A DNA stretch of 64,000 bases from Amycolatopsis sp. NBC_01480 (GCF_036227205.1 NZ_CP109442.1:868001-932000), one strand, 5' to 3'. Positions 51,702-61,730 are shown, counted from the stretch's first letter. The notes: generated by a model from the letters alone, not told the origin. A program made the numbers and translations.

Positions 51702-52621
51702 GCGCCGCCGATGTCCACATCGACCTGCGTGGCCGGATCGCGCTCGTCACCGGAGGTACCGGAGGGATGGGCCGGGTCATCACGACCGAATTGGCCCGGG
51801 CCGGCGCTCACGTCGTCATCACCAGCAGGGACCACCAGCGCGGAGACGATCTGCGCCGCCGAATCGCGGCCGAGGTGGGTGCCGACCGGGTAGAGGTGCT
51901 GACCGCAGATCTCTCCTCCCGCGCCGACCTGTTCCGGGTCGCCGCCGGGTTCTCGGCCCGGCACGACGCTCTGCACATGCTCATCAACAATGCCGGTGCG
52001 CATTACCGGCACCGATGGCTGACCGTCGACGGCGTCGAAGCGCATCTGGCGGTCAACCACCTCGCCGGGTTCGGCCTTACCCACCTCCTGCGTGACCGCA
52101 TCCGGGCAGACCCCCCGGCCCGTGTGGTCAACGTCGTCTCGGCGGCGATGTCCAACGTCCGCCTGCCGCCGTTCGGCCGGCCGCGTCCGGTTCCGCTCGA
52201 CCTCGGCGGCGTTGCCGACGTGCGCGAACTCAATCCGGCCAAGGGGTTTACCCCGTTCGCCGCCTACGCCAGGGCCAAACTGCTGGCCACCATCTGCGGC
52301 TACGAATTCGCCGACCGGTGGCGGGACGAAGGCGTGACCGTGAACGCCGTGCACCCGGGAATCGTCAGCACCGGCATCGTCGACGACATCCTGCCCACCG
52401 GGCTCGCACCGTTCCGCTCGCTGATCCACCGGCGGCTGCTGACCCCCGAGCAGGGCGCCTCGGCAGCGCTACGCCTGGCCACCGACCTCAGCCTCGCCAC
52501 CGCGTCCGGCCGCTACTACATGCGCGACCAGGAAACGCGTACCCCCAACATCTCCTACGACCCGGTCACACGCGCTGCGGCTTGGCAACTCAGCCTCAAC
52601 TGGGTCACAGCGGCAGACTGA
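51698..52621 (+). CDS. SDR-family oxidoreductase (retinol dehydrogenase-like)
   Basis: About 307 residues: ALVTGGTGGMGRVI (TGxxxGxG), INNAGAHYRH, VNVVSAAMS and YARAK (Tyr-x3-Lys). The length and the insert around PFGRPRPVPLDLGGV are those of the retinol-dehydrogenase/WWOX-like branch. ATG 51698 is chosen over the earlier frame because the SDR homology begins with MSAADVHIDLRGRIALVTGG. It overlaps the stump of another SDR. Confidence 0.85.
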   Translation: MSAADVHIDLRGRIALVTGGTGGMGRVITTELARAGAHVVITSRDHQRGDDLRRRIAAEVGADRVEVLTADLSSRADLFRVAAGFSARHDALHMLINNAGAHYRHRWLTVDGVEAHLAVNHLAGFGLTHLLRDRIRADPPARVVNVVSAAMSNVRLPPFGRPRPVPLDLGGVADVRELNPAKGFTPFAAYARAKLLATICGYEFADRWRDEGVTVNAVHPGIVSTGIVDDILPTGLAPFRSLIHRRLLTPEQGASAALRLATDLSLATASGRYYMRDQETRTPNISYDPVTRAAAWQLSLNWVTAAD

Positions 52622-52771
52622 CCTATCCCATCAGATCGCTACCACTGGTCAGGCACCTTGGTGTCCGCTGTGGACAAAGGAGTAGTCGATGCGACATCTT
52701 GCAGAGGTAGGAAAAGCGCGGCCGGTCGCCATCGGGACCCGGCCGGTGATGAGGGAAAGGGGCGCCGGAGA

Positions 52772-53878
52772 GTGAGAATCCTGTTCAGCTCCGTCCCCTC
52801 GGCAGGGCACCTGCTTCCACTGCTTCCGCTGGCCGACGCCGCAGCCGGCGCCGGCCACGAGACGGCCTTTCTGTCCGCCCCGGACATGGCCCGCCACCTC
52901 GGCGACCGAACCCTGCTGCTCGCCGGACCCGAGGGCTCCGCCATCCTCGCGGAAACAGAACGGCGTACCGGTGGTGGGGACGCCAGGCATCCGGGCGAAG
53001 CCGCCGTCGAGCACTTCGCCGGGGCACGGGTCGACCTCACCTACGACGAGGCACTGACCCAGGCCCGCCGGTTCGCCCCCGCGCTGATGGTGTGTGAGGC
53101 GCTCGACTTCGTCGGTCCGATGGTCGCCTCCGCGCTCGACATCCCCTGGGCGGCCCTCACTGCCACAGCACCACTGCCCGCACCGCTCGCCGAGGCCATG
53201 CGGGAACGAGCCGATACCCAGCACACCGCCCGCGGGGTGCGTCCCCGCGAGCGCCTCGCGCTCATCGACCCGCTGCCGGACGCGCTGCGCACGACCGGTG
53301 AGCAGAAACCGCCGGACAGCATTGCGGTACGCCCTGTCGCACACCGAGGAGAACACGACGAGGGCGCGCGGCCGCGGCCGGCGAGCGGAACACCGCTTGT
53401 GCTCGTAACCGCGGGCACCACCGTCCGAGAGCCGGAACTGCTGGCCGGTCTGGTCGCCTCGGTCACCGACGCCGGATACGAGGTGGCGGTCACGGTGGAT
53501 CCCGGCACGCTCCCGGAGGATCCACGGGTCCACCAGGTGGGCTTCGTACCGCTCGCCCGGCTCCTGCCCACGGTCGAGGCGGTCGTGGGCACCGCCGGGC
53601 TCGGCACCGTTCTGGCGACGCTCGCCGGCGGGCTGCCCACCGTGCTGCGGCCGGTATTGGCTGACCAGCCGTGGAACGCCCAGCTGGTCGCCAAAAGCGG
53701 CGCGGGCATCGCCATCGAGGACCCCGCCGAAGCAGGCTGGGCGGTGCGGACCGTCCTGTCGGACCCTGCCTACCGCGCCGCCGCCCAGGCGGCGTCCGAC
53801 TCGATCCGAGCAATGCCCTCCCCTGCGGCCGTTTTCGAGGAACTCCTGGTCCGGGCAGGCCTGTCCGCACGCATGTGA
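52772..53878 (+). CDS. UGT/MGT-type glycosyltransferase
   Basis: About 368 residues of the GT-B fold: RILFSSVPSAGHLLPLLPLA is the N-terminal acceptor motif (H of GHxxP), and the C-terminal half has LVTAGTTVRE, VGFVPLARLLPTVEAVVGTA and GGLPTVLRPVLADQPWNAQL, the nucleotide-sugar signature of natural-product and macrolide glycosyltransferases. GTG 52772 follows GGAGA and gives the canonical start. No sugar biosynthesis genes are nearby, so it may serve detoxification by glycosylation rather than a full pathway. Confidence 0.85.
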   Translation: MRILFSSVPSAGHLLPLLPLADAAAGAGHETAFLSAPDMARHLGDRTLLLAGPEGSAILAETERRTGGGDARHPGEAAVEHFAGARVDLTYDEALTQARRFAPALMVCEALDFVGPMVASALDIPWAALTATAPLPAPLAEAMRERADTQHTARGVRPRERLALIDPLPDALRTTGEQKPPDSIAVRPVAHRGEHDEGARPRPASGTPLVLVTAGTTVREPELLAGLVASVTDAGYEVAVTVDPGTLPEDPRVHQVGFVPLARLLPTVEAVVGTAGLGTVLATLAGGLPTVLRPVLADQPWNAQLVAKSGAGIAIEDPAEAGWAVRTVLSDPAYRAAAQAASDSIRAMPSPAAVFEELLVRAGLSARM

Positions 53879-53999
53879 CCGCTTCGCCGCAATCAGCCCA
53901 CCGCACCACACACCGGCAGGACCGTGCGTCGAACCGCGGCGCCTGCCCGGCGGGAACGCGGCCGCTTTCCTCGTCATTCGGTTCCGCCGAAGTCCGGGC
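53879..53999. other. Intergenic after the glycosyltransferase
   Basis: Nothing recognised between the glycosyltransferase stop and the transposase remnant. Confidence 0.4.
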
Positions 54000-54128
54000 A
54001 TGCTCACCGCGGTGCTCGAGGTGTTCAACGGGTCGCCGGTGGCGGGAGTCGCGATGCGCTGCGGGGCATCGCGACAGTCGATTCTCGGTGTTCAAGCCAG
54101 CGGCAGCACCGCCTGCTCGGCTCGGTGA
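54000..54128 (+). pseudogene. IS481-like transposase N-terminal remnant
   Basis: The frame MLTAVLEVFNGSPVAGVAMR then CGASRQSILG is the first HTH of IS481-family transposases; it ends after 42 codons without a catalytic domain. It marks an old insertion between the glycosyltransferase and methyltransferase genes. Confidence 0.5.
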
Positions 54129-54206
54129 TGAGCGGCCGGGACGTGGACGACTGCACCCGCTTCACCTGGAACGCGGCAGGGCGCCGGTTGCCGCTCGGCC
54201 GCGCGG

Positions 54207-55154
54207 TTACGACGCGGACGCGGCGCGGTCCGGGCGGCGGCCGGCGACGAGTACCGGGCCGCCTCGCACCGTGGGGATCTGGCGCAGGTCCCGGAATCCG
54301 AGGTCGCCCAGCGCCTGGCTCATCCGCCGGGAGGTCAGCGCGCTGCCGCCGTTGCGTGCCGCGGTCCAGTCGGCGACGGCCGCGAGCAGCGGCTCGCGCG
54401 GTGCCGGGTTGGTGCCGGCCACCAGCCATCCTCCGTGGGTGAGGGCGGCCGCCACGTGCGGAAGACAGGCGCTCAACACGGCGTCGGAGAGGAACGGCGC
54501 GGGCAGCCAGATCAGATCGTAGAGATCCCGTTCGCGCACATCGACGACGTCCTGATGCCGCACCTCGACTCGGTCGGCGGATCCGGGTCCTGCCTTGTCC
54601 AGTTCCCGGCGGGCCAGCCGGATCGCCCGCGCCAGGCTGTCAATCCCGGTCACGTGGACGTGCGGCAGGTTCTGGGCCAGCGCGAGGGCGAGCGCCGCGG
54701 TCCCGCTGCCGATGTCCAGAATGCGGCTGCCCGGGGTGGCGAGCCTCTCTGCGAGTCCCCGCAGAGAGGGAACGAGACGGGTGGCGAGCGCGTGCCCGGT
54801 GCCCGCGGAGGCGCGTCCCTGATCGATCAGTACGTCGTCGCTCTGCGCGTCCCACCCCGTCACGGCCTCGCCGGCGGCGGCGGCGACCGCCTGCCGCATC
54901 GAGCTGAGCCGGGCGGACGCCATGCTGGAGGAGGTGGGGCCGAACTGCAACACGGGGGCGGCGGTAACCCTGTCCCCGTCCCGTCGCACCACGCCGGCTG
55001 CCTCCAGCACCGCGGTACGCGCCGGGTCCGCCGCGAGAGCCTCCTCCAACGAGTCCGTCCCGGCCTCCCGCAAAGTCGCGACCACGGCGGCCAGCGCCCA
55101 CACCTGACCTTCCAGCAGGGCCACCGGATCACTCTGCTCGACGTCGTCGTTCAT
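54207..55154 (-). CDS. Class I SAM-dependent methyltransferase
   Basis: A 315-residue enzyme: an N-terminal winged-helix-like dimerisation region (residues 1-90) and a Rossmann domain with RILDIGSGTAALALALAQ (motif I), VTGIDSLARAI (acidic residue for SAM ribose) and LIWLPAPFLSDAVL. The layout is that of small-molecule O- or C-methyltransferases. Start ATG 55154. It is convergent with the glycosyltransferase and stands alone. Confidence 0.8.
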   Translation of the reverse strand: MNDDVEQSDPVALLEGQVWALAAVVATLREAGTDSLEEALAADPARTAVLEAAGVVRRDGDRVTAAPVLQFGPTSSSMASARLSSMRQAVAAAAGEAVTGWDAQSDDVLIDQGRASAGTGHALATRLVPSLRGLAERLATPGSRILDIGSGTAALALALAQNLPHVHVTGIDSLARAIRLARRELDKAGPGSADRVEVRHQDVVDVRERDLYDLIWLPAPFLSDAVLSACLPHVAAALTHGGWLVAGTNPAPREPLLAAVADWTAARNGGSALTSRRMSQALGDLGFRDLRQIPTVRGGPVLVAGRRPDRAASAS

Positions 55155-55568
55155 GCCTCACCCCTCGTTTGAAAGCCCGCGTTGCGTGGCAGCCACGCTT
55201 CCCATCGCCGGAATCGTCCGTCCAACCACGAGTAAGTCAGTTAATCTTACTATATCAAGGAGTGGTCTAGGCCTGCTGACACCCCCAGATCAACTCACCA
55301 CTCGTCGCCCATGCCGGTCCCAGCTCCCACACCCATTTACTCCCAAGAGGTTCACGCCCAACATCAACACTGCCGACCCCCCGGTGCGACCTCGCGCTTG
55401 TTGTCGCCGGTGCCGCCGTACAGCCATGGTAGTAAATCTATATGACCGGTTTGTCAGGGCGAGCAGTTGCCTGATCAGCTCAGGCCCGAACGCCTGCGAC
55501 GGGCCGAGGAGAAGCCAGAACCTTGTGCCGTTCCCCGGATTGGTGGATCTCACCGCCGCCGTCGCGGT
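55155..55568. other. Intergenic, promoter-like only
   Basis: AT-rich segments TTAATCTTACTATATCAAGG (near 55238) and TAGTAAATCTATATGACC (near 55430) look like promoters or operators, the first for the methyltransferase. No gene recognised. Confidence 0.4.
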
Positions 55569-56420
55569 TCAGGCGAAGGCCGCGGCGTGCTCGGTGATGA
55601 AGGTGCGCAGGCTCCGCGGCGCGATGCCGGTGAGTGTCGCCACGTCGCTGGTCAGCCAGGCCGCGTCGCCGTCGGCGATCAGCCCGAACGCCTGGGCGTT
55701 CGAGGTTGCCACGGCCTCGGGAACACCGGCCCGGATCATCGCGGCCCGATGCTCGTCCGGGCGAAGCCGGCGGTACTCGATCGCGTGTCCCAGCGTGGCG
55801 GAGAGTTCTTTCGCGACGTCGGTGTATGTGATCAGGTCGGGGCCGGTCAGCCAGTAGGTGCGGCCCGCGTGCGCGTCCGGCGAGGTGGCGACCGCGGTCG
55901 CGGCGGCGGCGACATCCCGGCCGTCGACCATGCCGACCTGCCCCTCGCCGGCCGACATCGCGAAACCCCGGGTCTGCTGGACCACCGGTGCCAGGGCGAG
56001 CAGATTCTGCAGGTACGCGTTGGGCCGCAGCAGGGTGGAGGTCAGGCCGGTGGCCGCCAGGTGTGCCTCGATCCGCGCCTGCCCCCGCCGTCGGTCGACC
56101 GGGGAATCGGCCGACGCCTTGCTGGTGATCTTGACGACGTGGGTCACGCCCTGCCGGACGGCGCTGTCGATGACCGCGATCTCCTGGGCCGGCACGGCCG
56201 GGCTCACCAGAATGACGGTGTCGATGCCGTCCAGGGCCACGTCCAGCGTGTCCGGCCGGTCGAAATCGCCGATGACGATCTCGATCTCGTCGGCGAGGTC
56301 ATCGCGGTGCGCCACCCGGGACGGGTCACGGACCAACGCCCGGGTGGGCTGGTGCCCCGCGGACAGCAGCCGCACGGCTTCCGATCCGACCGTGCCGGTC
56401 GCGCCGGTAACCAGAATCAT
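55569..56420 (-). CDS. NmrA-family NAD(P)-binding protein
   Basis: A 283-residue atypical SDR: ILVTGATGTVGSEAVRLLSA at the N-terminus, then VTHVVKITSKASAD and RTYWLTGPDLITYTDVAKEL. It lacks a YxxxK pair, as expected for the NmrA/azoreductase-like group that binds NADP for sensing or reduction. It lies 51 bases after the next SDR on the same strand, in a TetR-controlled operon. Confidence 0.85.
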   Translation of the reverse strand: MILVTGATGTVGSEAVRLLSAGHQPTRALVRDPSRVAHRDDLADEIEIVIGDFDRPDTLDVALDGIDTVILVSPAVPAQEIAVIDSAVRQGVTHVVKITSKASADSPVDRRRGQARIEAHLAATGLTSTLLRPNAYLQNLLALAPVVQQTRGFAMSAGEGQVGMVDGRDVAAAATAVATSPDAHAGRTYWLTGPDLITYTDVAKELSATLGHAIEYRRLRPDEHRAAMIRAGVPEAVATSNAQAFGLIADGDAAWLTSDVATLTGIAPRSLRTFITEHAAAFA

Positions 56421-56471
56421 GATGTTCCCCTCGAATGTGTCGACTGTGGACGGACCGGGACGAGCGGACGG

Positions 56472-57188
56472 TCAGAGCGTGGCGACCCGGCCCGCGTCCA
56501 CGGCGAGAACGGCGCCGGTGATCGGCCGGGCCTCCTCGCCGGCGAGGTAGGCGATGACGCGGGCGACCTCGTCGGGTTCGTTCGCCCGGCCCAGCGGACT
56601 GGCCGCCGCGAGAGTGTCGAGCAGGTCGCCCATGCCCTGCGTGACCTCCGTGCGGCTGGGTCCGAGCGCGACCGCGTTGACGCGGACACCGGCCGGACCG
56701 AACTCGGCCGCCCACGAGCGGGTCAACGCCTCCAGCGCCGCCTTGCTCGCACCGTACGCAGCCATACCCGCGGCGCCCCGGGCGGCGACCATGGTGGAGA
56801 CGTTCACGATGGCCCCACGCCCCCGTGCGGCCATCGGCGGAGCCAGCGCCGCAGTGAGGAAGAACGGGGCCTGGACGTTCACCGCGACCATCGCCTCGAA
56901 GCCCGCCTTGGTGGTCTCAGCGGTCGGGCCCAACTCCCAGTAGCCGGCGTTGTTGACCAGCACGTCCACCTCACCGGCCTCGGCGGCCAGGCGACGCACA
57001 TCCGCGGGTGCGGTGAGATCGGCGCGGATGAAGCGCCCGCCGGTCTCGGCGGCGACCTCCTGTCCCCGGGCCTCGTCGCGGCCGGTGACGATCACCGTGG
57101 CCCCGCGTTTGCCGAACAGGTGCGCGGTCGCCCGGCCGATGCCCGACGTTCCACCCGTGATCAGCACCGTTGTCAACTCAGCACTCAC
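56472..57188 (-). CDS. SDR-family oxidoreductase
   Basis: About 238 residues: LITGGTSGIGRATA, NNAGYWELGP, NVSTMVAARG and YGASKAA, ending in VDAGRVATL. GTG 57188 has GGAGGAG six bases upstream and leaves the ATTGGAT operator outside the gene; the longer frame from 57224 would contain that operator and is rejected. It is divergent from the TetR gene that presumably represses it, and heads an operon with the NmrA-like gene. Confidence 0.9.
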   Translation of the reverse strand: MSAELTTVLITGGTSGIGRATAHLFGKRGATVIVTGRDEARGQEVAAETGGRFIRADLTAPADVRRLAAEAGEVDVLVNNAGYWELGPTAETTKAGFEAMVAVNVQAPFFLTAALAPPMAARGRGAIVNVSTMVAARGAAGMAAYGASKAALEALTRSWAAEFGPAGVRVNAVALGPSRTEVTQGMGDLLDTLAAASPLGRANEPDEVARVIAYLAGEEARPITGAVLAVDAGRVATL

Positions 57189-57204
57189 TCGCTGCTCCTC
57201 CATG

Positions 57205-57248
57205 GATTGGATCTGCCTATCCAATCTAAGAGCGGTAGGATTGGATAG
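57205..57248. promoter_or_regulatory. TetR operator (GATTGGAT repeats)
   Basis: GATTGGAT-CTGCCT-ATCCAATC (57205-57226) is a perfect 8-bp inverted repeat, and a third copy AGGATTGGATAG lies at 57238-57248, all between the divergent SDR and TetR genes. Confidence 0.75.
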
Positions 57249-57272
57249 TCAAGTCCAGTCTTGGAGGGGTTC

Positions 57273-57905
57273 GTGTCGACACGCGCGGCGTCGCAAGAGG
57301 CGCCCAGTACGCGGAAGGGGCGCGCGACGCGCGAGCGGATCGTCGCGGCCGCGGCCGATCTCATGTACCGCCACGGCGTGGTGGGCACCAGCACCCCCGC
57401 GGTCCGCGATGCCGCCGGGGTCAGCTCGTCGCAGATCTATCACTACTTCGCCGACAAGGACGACCTCACCCGCGCGGTCATCGCGTTCCAGTCCGAGGCG
57501 ATCCTGTCTCACCAGGCGCCGTTGCTGGCCAGGCTCGACAGCGTCGAGGCACTGCGGTCCTGGCGCGAGGTGGTGGTCGACGCCGCCCGCCGGCAGAACG
57601 GGGCCGGGGGTTGTCCGCTGGGCAGCCTGTCCAGCGAACTGTCCGACGGCCATCCGTGGGCGCGCAACGCTCTGGCCGCCAGCTTCACCGCGTGGTCCGA
57701 GGCGATTCGCACCGGCCTGACCGCGATGGTCGACAACGGCACCCTGCGGCCGGAGACCGACGCCACCGCGCTGTCCCTCGCGCTGCTGGCGGCGGTGCAG
57801 GGCGGCCTGGTGCTCGCGCAAGCCCAGCACACCACCGACGCCCTCGAAGCCGGCCTGGACGCCGTGATCGCCCATATCCACGACCACGCCGCACGGCCGG
57901 CCTGA
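57273..57905 (+). CDS. TetR-family regulator
   Basis: About 210 residues: ATRERIVAAAADLMYRHGVV and VRDAAGVSSSQIYHYFADKD form the TetR HTH; the ligand domain has GGCPLGSLSSELSDGHPWAR, the TetR_C subtype common in regulators of SDR/NmrA operons. GTG 57273 has GGAGGGG upstream and is preferred over TTG 57261. It almost certainly binds the GATTGGAT repeats next to it. Confidence 0.88.
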   Translation: MSTRAASQEAPSTRKGRATRERIVAAAADLMYRHGVVGTSTPAVRDAAGVSSSQIYHYFADKDDLTRAVIAFQSEAILSHQAPLLARLDSVEALRSWREVVVDAARRQNGAGGCPLGSLSSELSDGHPWARNALAASFTAWSEAIRTGLTAMVDNGTLRPETDATALSLALLAAVQGGLVLAQAQHTTDALEAGLDAVIAHIHDHAARPA

Positions 57906-58350
57906 ACGCGCGGTTCGGCGTTACCCGATCTGCCCGGAACGTCTGCGCCCTCGACCTGGCCGAGATCGACGGCGACGAATCCGTCGCCCGCACTGTCTTC
58001 GCCGCCTGACAGCGCCGCTCCGGGCAGGCGGCGGTGACAGCCCCCGGAGATACCGCTGGACCTTGGCGCCGCGTCGCCGTTGGGAACGTCCGCACCTGCC
58101 GCTGGTCCGGCGTTTGGCCGACCAGCGGTCAGGTCGAGCGGCATGTGTCGTGGGCTCAGGCATGGCGATCGAGCCGGGAGATCCACCCGATTGCCACGCA
58201 GCGCCCCGCGCAACGACGGTGGCCCGCGTCGCAGCCACCGGTTCGTCCCTGCCTTGCTGGTGCGGCGGCCGTCGGGCGATGTTCGCGATCCTCGTCAGCC
58301 TCGACCGGTTTCGACCAGGGCACGCTGGACCGGGCTTTGACGGCATCTGG
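57906..58350. other. Intergenic, no gene recognised
   Basis: About 440 bp with GC-rich open frames on both strands but no start with a ribosome site and no family match. Confidence 0.4.
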
Positions 58351-58640
58351 TCAGGACCAGATGCCGATCTTCCTGCTCGGCATCGCAGGCATGGGCATCC
58401 CACCCGTCGGCACCGGACTCGCCGTCCGCCTCACCCCCACCCTCGCCGCAGCACTCTCCGCCTCGGCCTTCAACGGCGGCACCGCCCTCGGCACCTGGCT
58501 CGGCGCAACAACACTCGGCTCCTCGCTCGGCGTCGTGGCCCCAGTGATCGTCGGGATCGTCATGGCCGCGCTCGGGCGCTCACACTCCTCGCGATGGCCG
58601 CAACACGCGTCACGAAATCCGCAGAGCCCACGAATCCGGC
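58351..58640 (+). pseudogene. MFS transporter C-terminal fragment
   Basis: MPIFLLGIAGMGIPPVGTGL then TLAAALSASAFNGGTALGTW and GSSLGVVAPVIVGIVMAALG correspond to the last three to four helices of an arabinose-efflux/Cmx-type MFS exporter. Near 58575 the homology moves to another frame (LTLLAMAATRVTKSAEP). The first 300 residues are missing. Confidence 0.6.
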
Positions 58641-59193
58641 AAAGCGCCCGTCGTTGCGTTACCAGTGCAGCCGGCTACAAACGGGGCTCCAGCACCGACG
58701 TGGTGCCGGACTGGCCCTGGGCACACGACGGCACTGGCGCATCCCCCGACATCTTCCGGCTCAACGCCCACCTCACCCGCACGACGAGCACCGCTGCCCC
58801 CGATGCCTGGCGCCGCCCCGTCGCCATGGCCCTCGACGGCCTTCATGCCTCCTCAGCCACGCCGCTGCCGTTGGGACCCGAGAGTGTCGCAAACCCTCCC
58901 TGCTCTTCTCGCCGACGACGCCATCGCTCCGTGACGCCAGGGAATCGGAGACATCCCCACGCGTTCGGGCGACGTTGCCGACGGCGACAACCATGCCCGG
59001 AAATCGGCCACTCCAAAACCTTCTGAGGCGCGACGCTCGGAGTGACCACCCCTAGCCCAGCTTGACACTTCCGAACCTGGTCACCGAGGGCCTATCCATC
59101 GCCGGGTCCCCGCTGGCTGCCAGCGCCGGCATCCTCCTCGAGCTGGAGAACGCGCTGTATGACCCGGCGGCCTGGGCGTGAGGTGCGACGCTG
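58641..59193. other. About 550 bp with no recognised gene
   Basis: Several overlapping frames without coding character. Nothing recognised. Confidence 0.4.
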
Positions 59194-60243
59194 TTACCAC
59201 GGGGATATCGGCCGCACCCCCACCCGACGGCCTTCCTCGCCCAGCAGGTGCCCCATCCGTTTCTCCGTGCGCAGCCCCACGATCCGGTCCCTGAGCGACA
59301 TCGCCGGGACGCGTTCACTGATCGCGGCTTCCAAGCGTTGGGCATCGGCCGGATTGCGGACCCACAGAGTCGCGAAGATGTTCGCCCGGCCCGTTACAGC
59401 GGCGACCAGCCGGCATTCTGGCAAGGCCGCGAGCCCGCGGCAGATTGAGTCCAGCCCCGACGCCGGAGCACTGCCCAGCAGCGACACCGGGATCGGCCGT
59501 CCGGCAAGGGAATGTGCGACGTCGCAACGGAAAGCGACCACCCCGGCGGTGCTCAGCCGCGTGATGCGGCGCCGCACCGTGGCAGTGCTGACACCCGCCC
59601 GGTGCGCGAGCTCGACCCACGCCAGGCGGCCGTCGCGTACCAGTTCGTCCAGCAGCGCGTGATCGACGGCGTCGAGCCCGACCGGTTGCGGCACCGGCAT
59701 CGACCGCTCGTGTGCGAGCGCGGCCACCTGCGTCGCGTCCAGCGACCGCAGCCGCCACCGCGTGCCCTCGAAGTACACCGACGTGATCAGGATGGCCTCC
59801 GTCGACACGATGCCCTCGACCTGATCCAGCTCCTCGGTGAGGACCCGGCCGAGCTCGCGCAGATCGGACGCGAACACGTCGCACAGCAGGTCGGTGCTGC
59901 CCAGCGTCGTCTCGATCGTGACGACCTCCGGCCGTTCGACGAGCCATGCCGTGACGCGGTCGCGGGCACCGGGCCGGCAGCGGATCGTGGCGAACGCGCT
60001 GCAGATGCCCAGCGACGAGTCGCGCCCCGGCACCGCGGCGACCCAGGCGAGCCCGGCGCCGGACAGCCGCGCCCACCGTCGCGCCAGCGTGCTCGCCGTC
60101 GCGCCGAGCGGTCCGGCGAGCTCAGCCCAGGCCGCTCTAGGCCGCACCTGGAGGGCGTGGACCAGGGCCAGGTCCAGCTCGGTGACCGATTCAAGCACTG
60201 ATGCCCGCTGGACGGCCGATTCTCGCGAATTCAGAGTTGCCAT
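59194..60243 (-). CDS. Double Lrp/AsnC-family regulator
   Basis: About 349 residues made of two AsnC/Lrp units. Unit 1: LDLALVHALQVRPRAAWAEL with HTH GATASTLARRWARL and a RAM-like domain (VVTIETTLGSTDLLCDVFA). Unit 2: LDAVDHALLDELVRDGRLAW with HTH AGVSTATVRRRITRL and a second ligand domain. Fused tandem Lrp proteins are an actinobacterial type. ATG 60243 starts the homology. It is divergent by 60 bp from an MFS exporter and an M20 peptidase, which suggests control by an amino acid or N-acyl amino acid. Confidence 0.88.
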   Translation of the reverse strand: MATLNSRESAVQRASVLESVTELDLALVHALQVRPRAAWAELAGPLGATASTLARRWARLSGAGLAWVAAVPGRDSSLGICSAFATIRCRPGARDRVTAWLVERPEVVTIETTLGSTDLLCDVFASDLRELGRVLTEELDQVEGIVSTEAILITSVYFEGTRWRLRSLDATQVAALAHERSMPVPQPVGLDAVDHALLDELVRDGRLAWVELAHRAGVSTATVRRRITRLSTAGVVAFRCDVAHSLAGRPIPVSLLGSAPASGLDSICRGLAALPECRLVAAVTGRANIFATLWVRNPADAQRLEAAISERVPAMSLRDRIVGLRTEKRMGHLLGEEGRRVGVRPISPW

Positions 60244-60303
60244 GGGCTGAGCCTCGCACAGTATCCGCAACACGCGATCGTGCTTTCCCACAGCGAGGTG
60301 GCC

Positions 60304-61719
60304 ATGACCACGAGGATCCGCCCGACATCGGTCGGGACGATGCTGACCGCGATGGTGTCCGTCGAGGTGTGCAGCGGTGTCGTGCAGGGATACCTGCCGC
60401 CGCTGCTGCCCGCGCTCGGCCTCGACCTCCATATCGACACCACCGGCCAGAACAACGTCTATCTCCTGTCCCAGCTGGCCGCGGCGGTGCTCACGCCACT
60501 GCTGTCCCGGCTCGGCGACCTCTACGGCCACCGCCGTCTCCTGCGCTGGTGCCTCGCTCTCGTCGCCGCAGGCTCGCTGCTCATGGCCGCTGTGCCGAGT
60601 TCCGCCACGCTCATGGCCGGCGTGGCCATGCAGGGCGCTGTCGTCGGTTTCCTGCCCTTGCTGATCGCGATCCTTCGGTCGCGTGCTCCGCGGCACAACC
60701 GCTTCGGGATCGGCCTGCTCGTCGGCGGGCTGCTGGTGGCGATCGGGCTCGGTGGACTCGTCGCCGGGGTACTCAGTGAAAGCCACGCCGAAGCCGGGCT
60801 GTGGGTCGCGGTTCCGGTGGCGTGTTTGGCTATGGTCGCCGGGCTGGTGGTTCCCGACAGCGACACTGAACGCGGCGGCCGTTTCAACGCCGGGGCGGCC
60901 GTCCTGCTCACCGGTGCGCTGATCGGCATCGTCCTCGCCGTCGCACAGGGGCCTGAGTGGGGTTGGGGCTCCCCGGCGGCGCTCGGCACAGCAGCGGGCG
61001 GCGGCGTGCTACTGGCGCTGTGGATGATCGTCGAGGCCCGGTCGGCGCACCCGCTCGTCGACGTCCGGATGTTCGCCAACCGGCGCCTCGCCGTAGTCTG
61101 TGCGACGACATTCTGCGTGTCGTTCGGGACAATCGGATTCCTTGGCGCGAACGCGACGTTCCTTGGCACGTCCACAGTGGATACCGGCTACGGCGCCGGA
61201 CTGGGGCCGCAGACGATCGCGATGATCTCCTTGGCGATGGTGCTCACAGGCTTTGCCGGTTCGACGCTCACCCGGCGGCTCGCCGGGCGCCTCGGCGACC
61301 GCGCAGTGCTGATCACCGCAGGCGTGCTGGCCGTGGCCGGTTTCGCTTTGCTGTGCGTGCTGCACGACTCGCTCGGCGAATACCTGATCGGCGCTCTGAC
61401 CGTCGGATTCGCCGACGGGCTCACCGAAGCGATTACTCGCACGTTGTCGGTGGAGGCCGTCGCAACCGAAGACACGGCGCTCGCCGCCGGCCTCAACGAG
61501 CTGTCTCTCTCGATCGGCGCGGCCATCGGATCCGCGGTTATCGGCGCACTGTTCGCCGCACATCCGTTGGAGCACACCGGAGACGTCGAACTGTCCGGCT
61601 ACCTGTGGTCGTGGGGCACGTGTGCCGCACTCGCCGCCGCCGGTGTCGCGGTCGCACTCGGCTACCGCAGCGCCCGCTGCACGGACGACGCCGTGCCCGC
61701 GGCCCCGCCACTGACCTGA
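60304..61719 (+). CDS. MFS transporter
   Basis: About 471 residues with 12-14 helices. The A-motif-like loop SRLGDLYGHRRLLRW after the second helix and GLNELSLSIGAAIGSAVIGA near the end fit the drug:H+ antiporter branch. ATG 60304 follows GCGAGGTGG and gives a normal length. It is 12 bases before the M20 peptidase, and both are divergent from the double-Lrp gene, so it probably moves the substrate or product of that hydrolase. Confidence 0.88.
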   Translation: MTTRIRPTSVGTMLTAMVSVEVCSGVVQGYLPPLLPALGLDLHIDTTGQNNVYLLSQLAAAVLTPLLSRLGDLYGHRRLLRWCLALVAAGSLLMAAVPSSATLMAGVAMQGAVVGFLPLLIAILRSRAPRHNRFGIGLLVGGLLVAIGLGGLVAGVLSESHAEAGLWVAVPVACLAMVAGLVVPDSDTERGGRFNAGAAVLLTGALIGIVLAVAQGPEWGWGSPAALGTAAGGGVLLALWMIVEARSAHPLVDVRMFANRRLAVVCATTFCVSFGTIGFLGANATFLGTSTVDTGYGAGLGPQTIAMISLAMVLTGFAGSTLTRRLAGRLGDRAVLITAGVLAVAGFALLCVLHDSLGEYLIGALTVGFADGLTEAITRTLSVEAVATEDTALAAGLNELSLSIGAAIGSAVIGALFAAHPLEHTGDVELSGYLWSWGTCAALAAAGVAVALGYRSARCTDDAVPAAPPLT

Positions 61720-61730
61720 GAGGAGAAACC

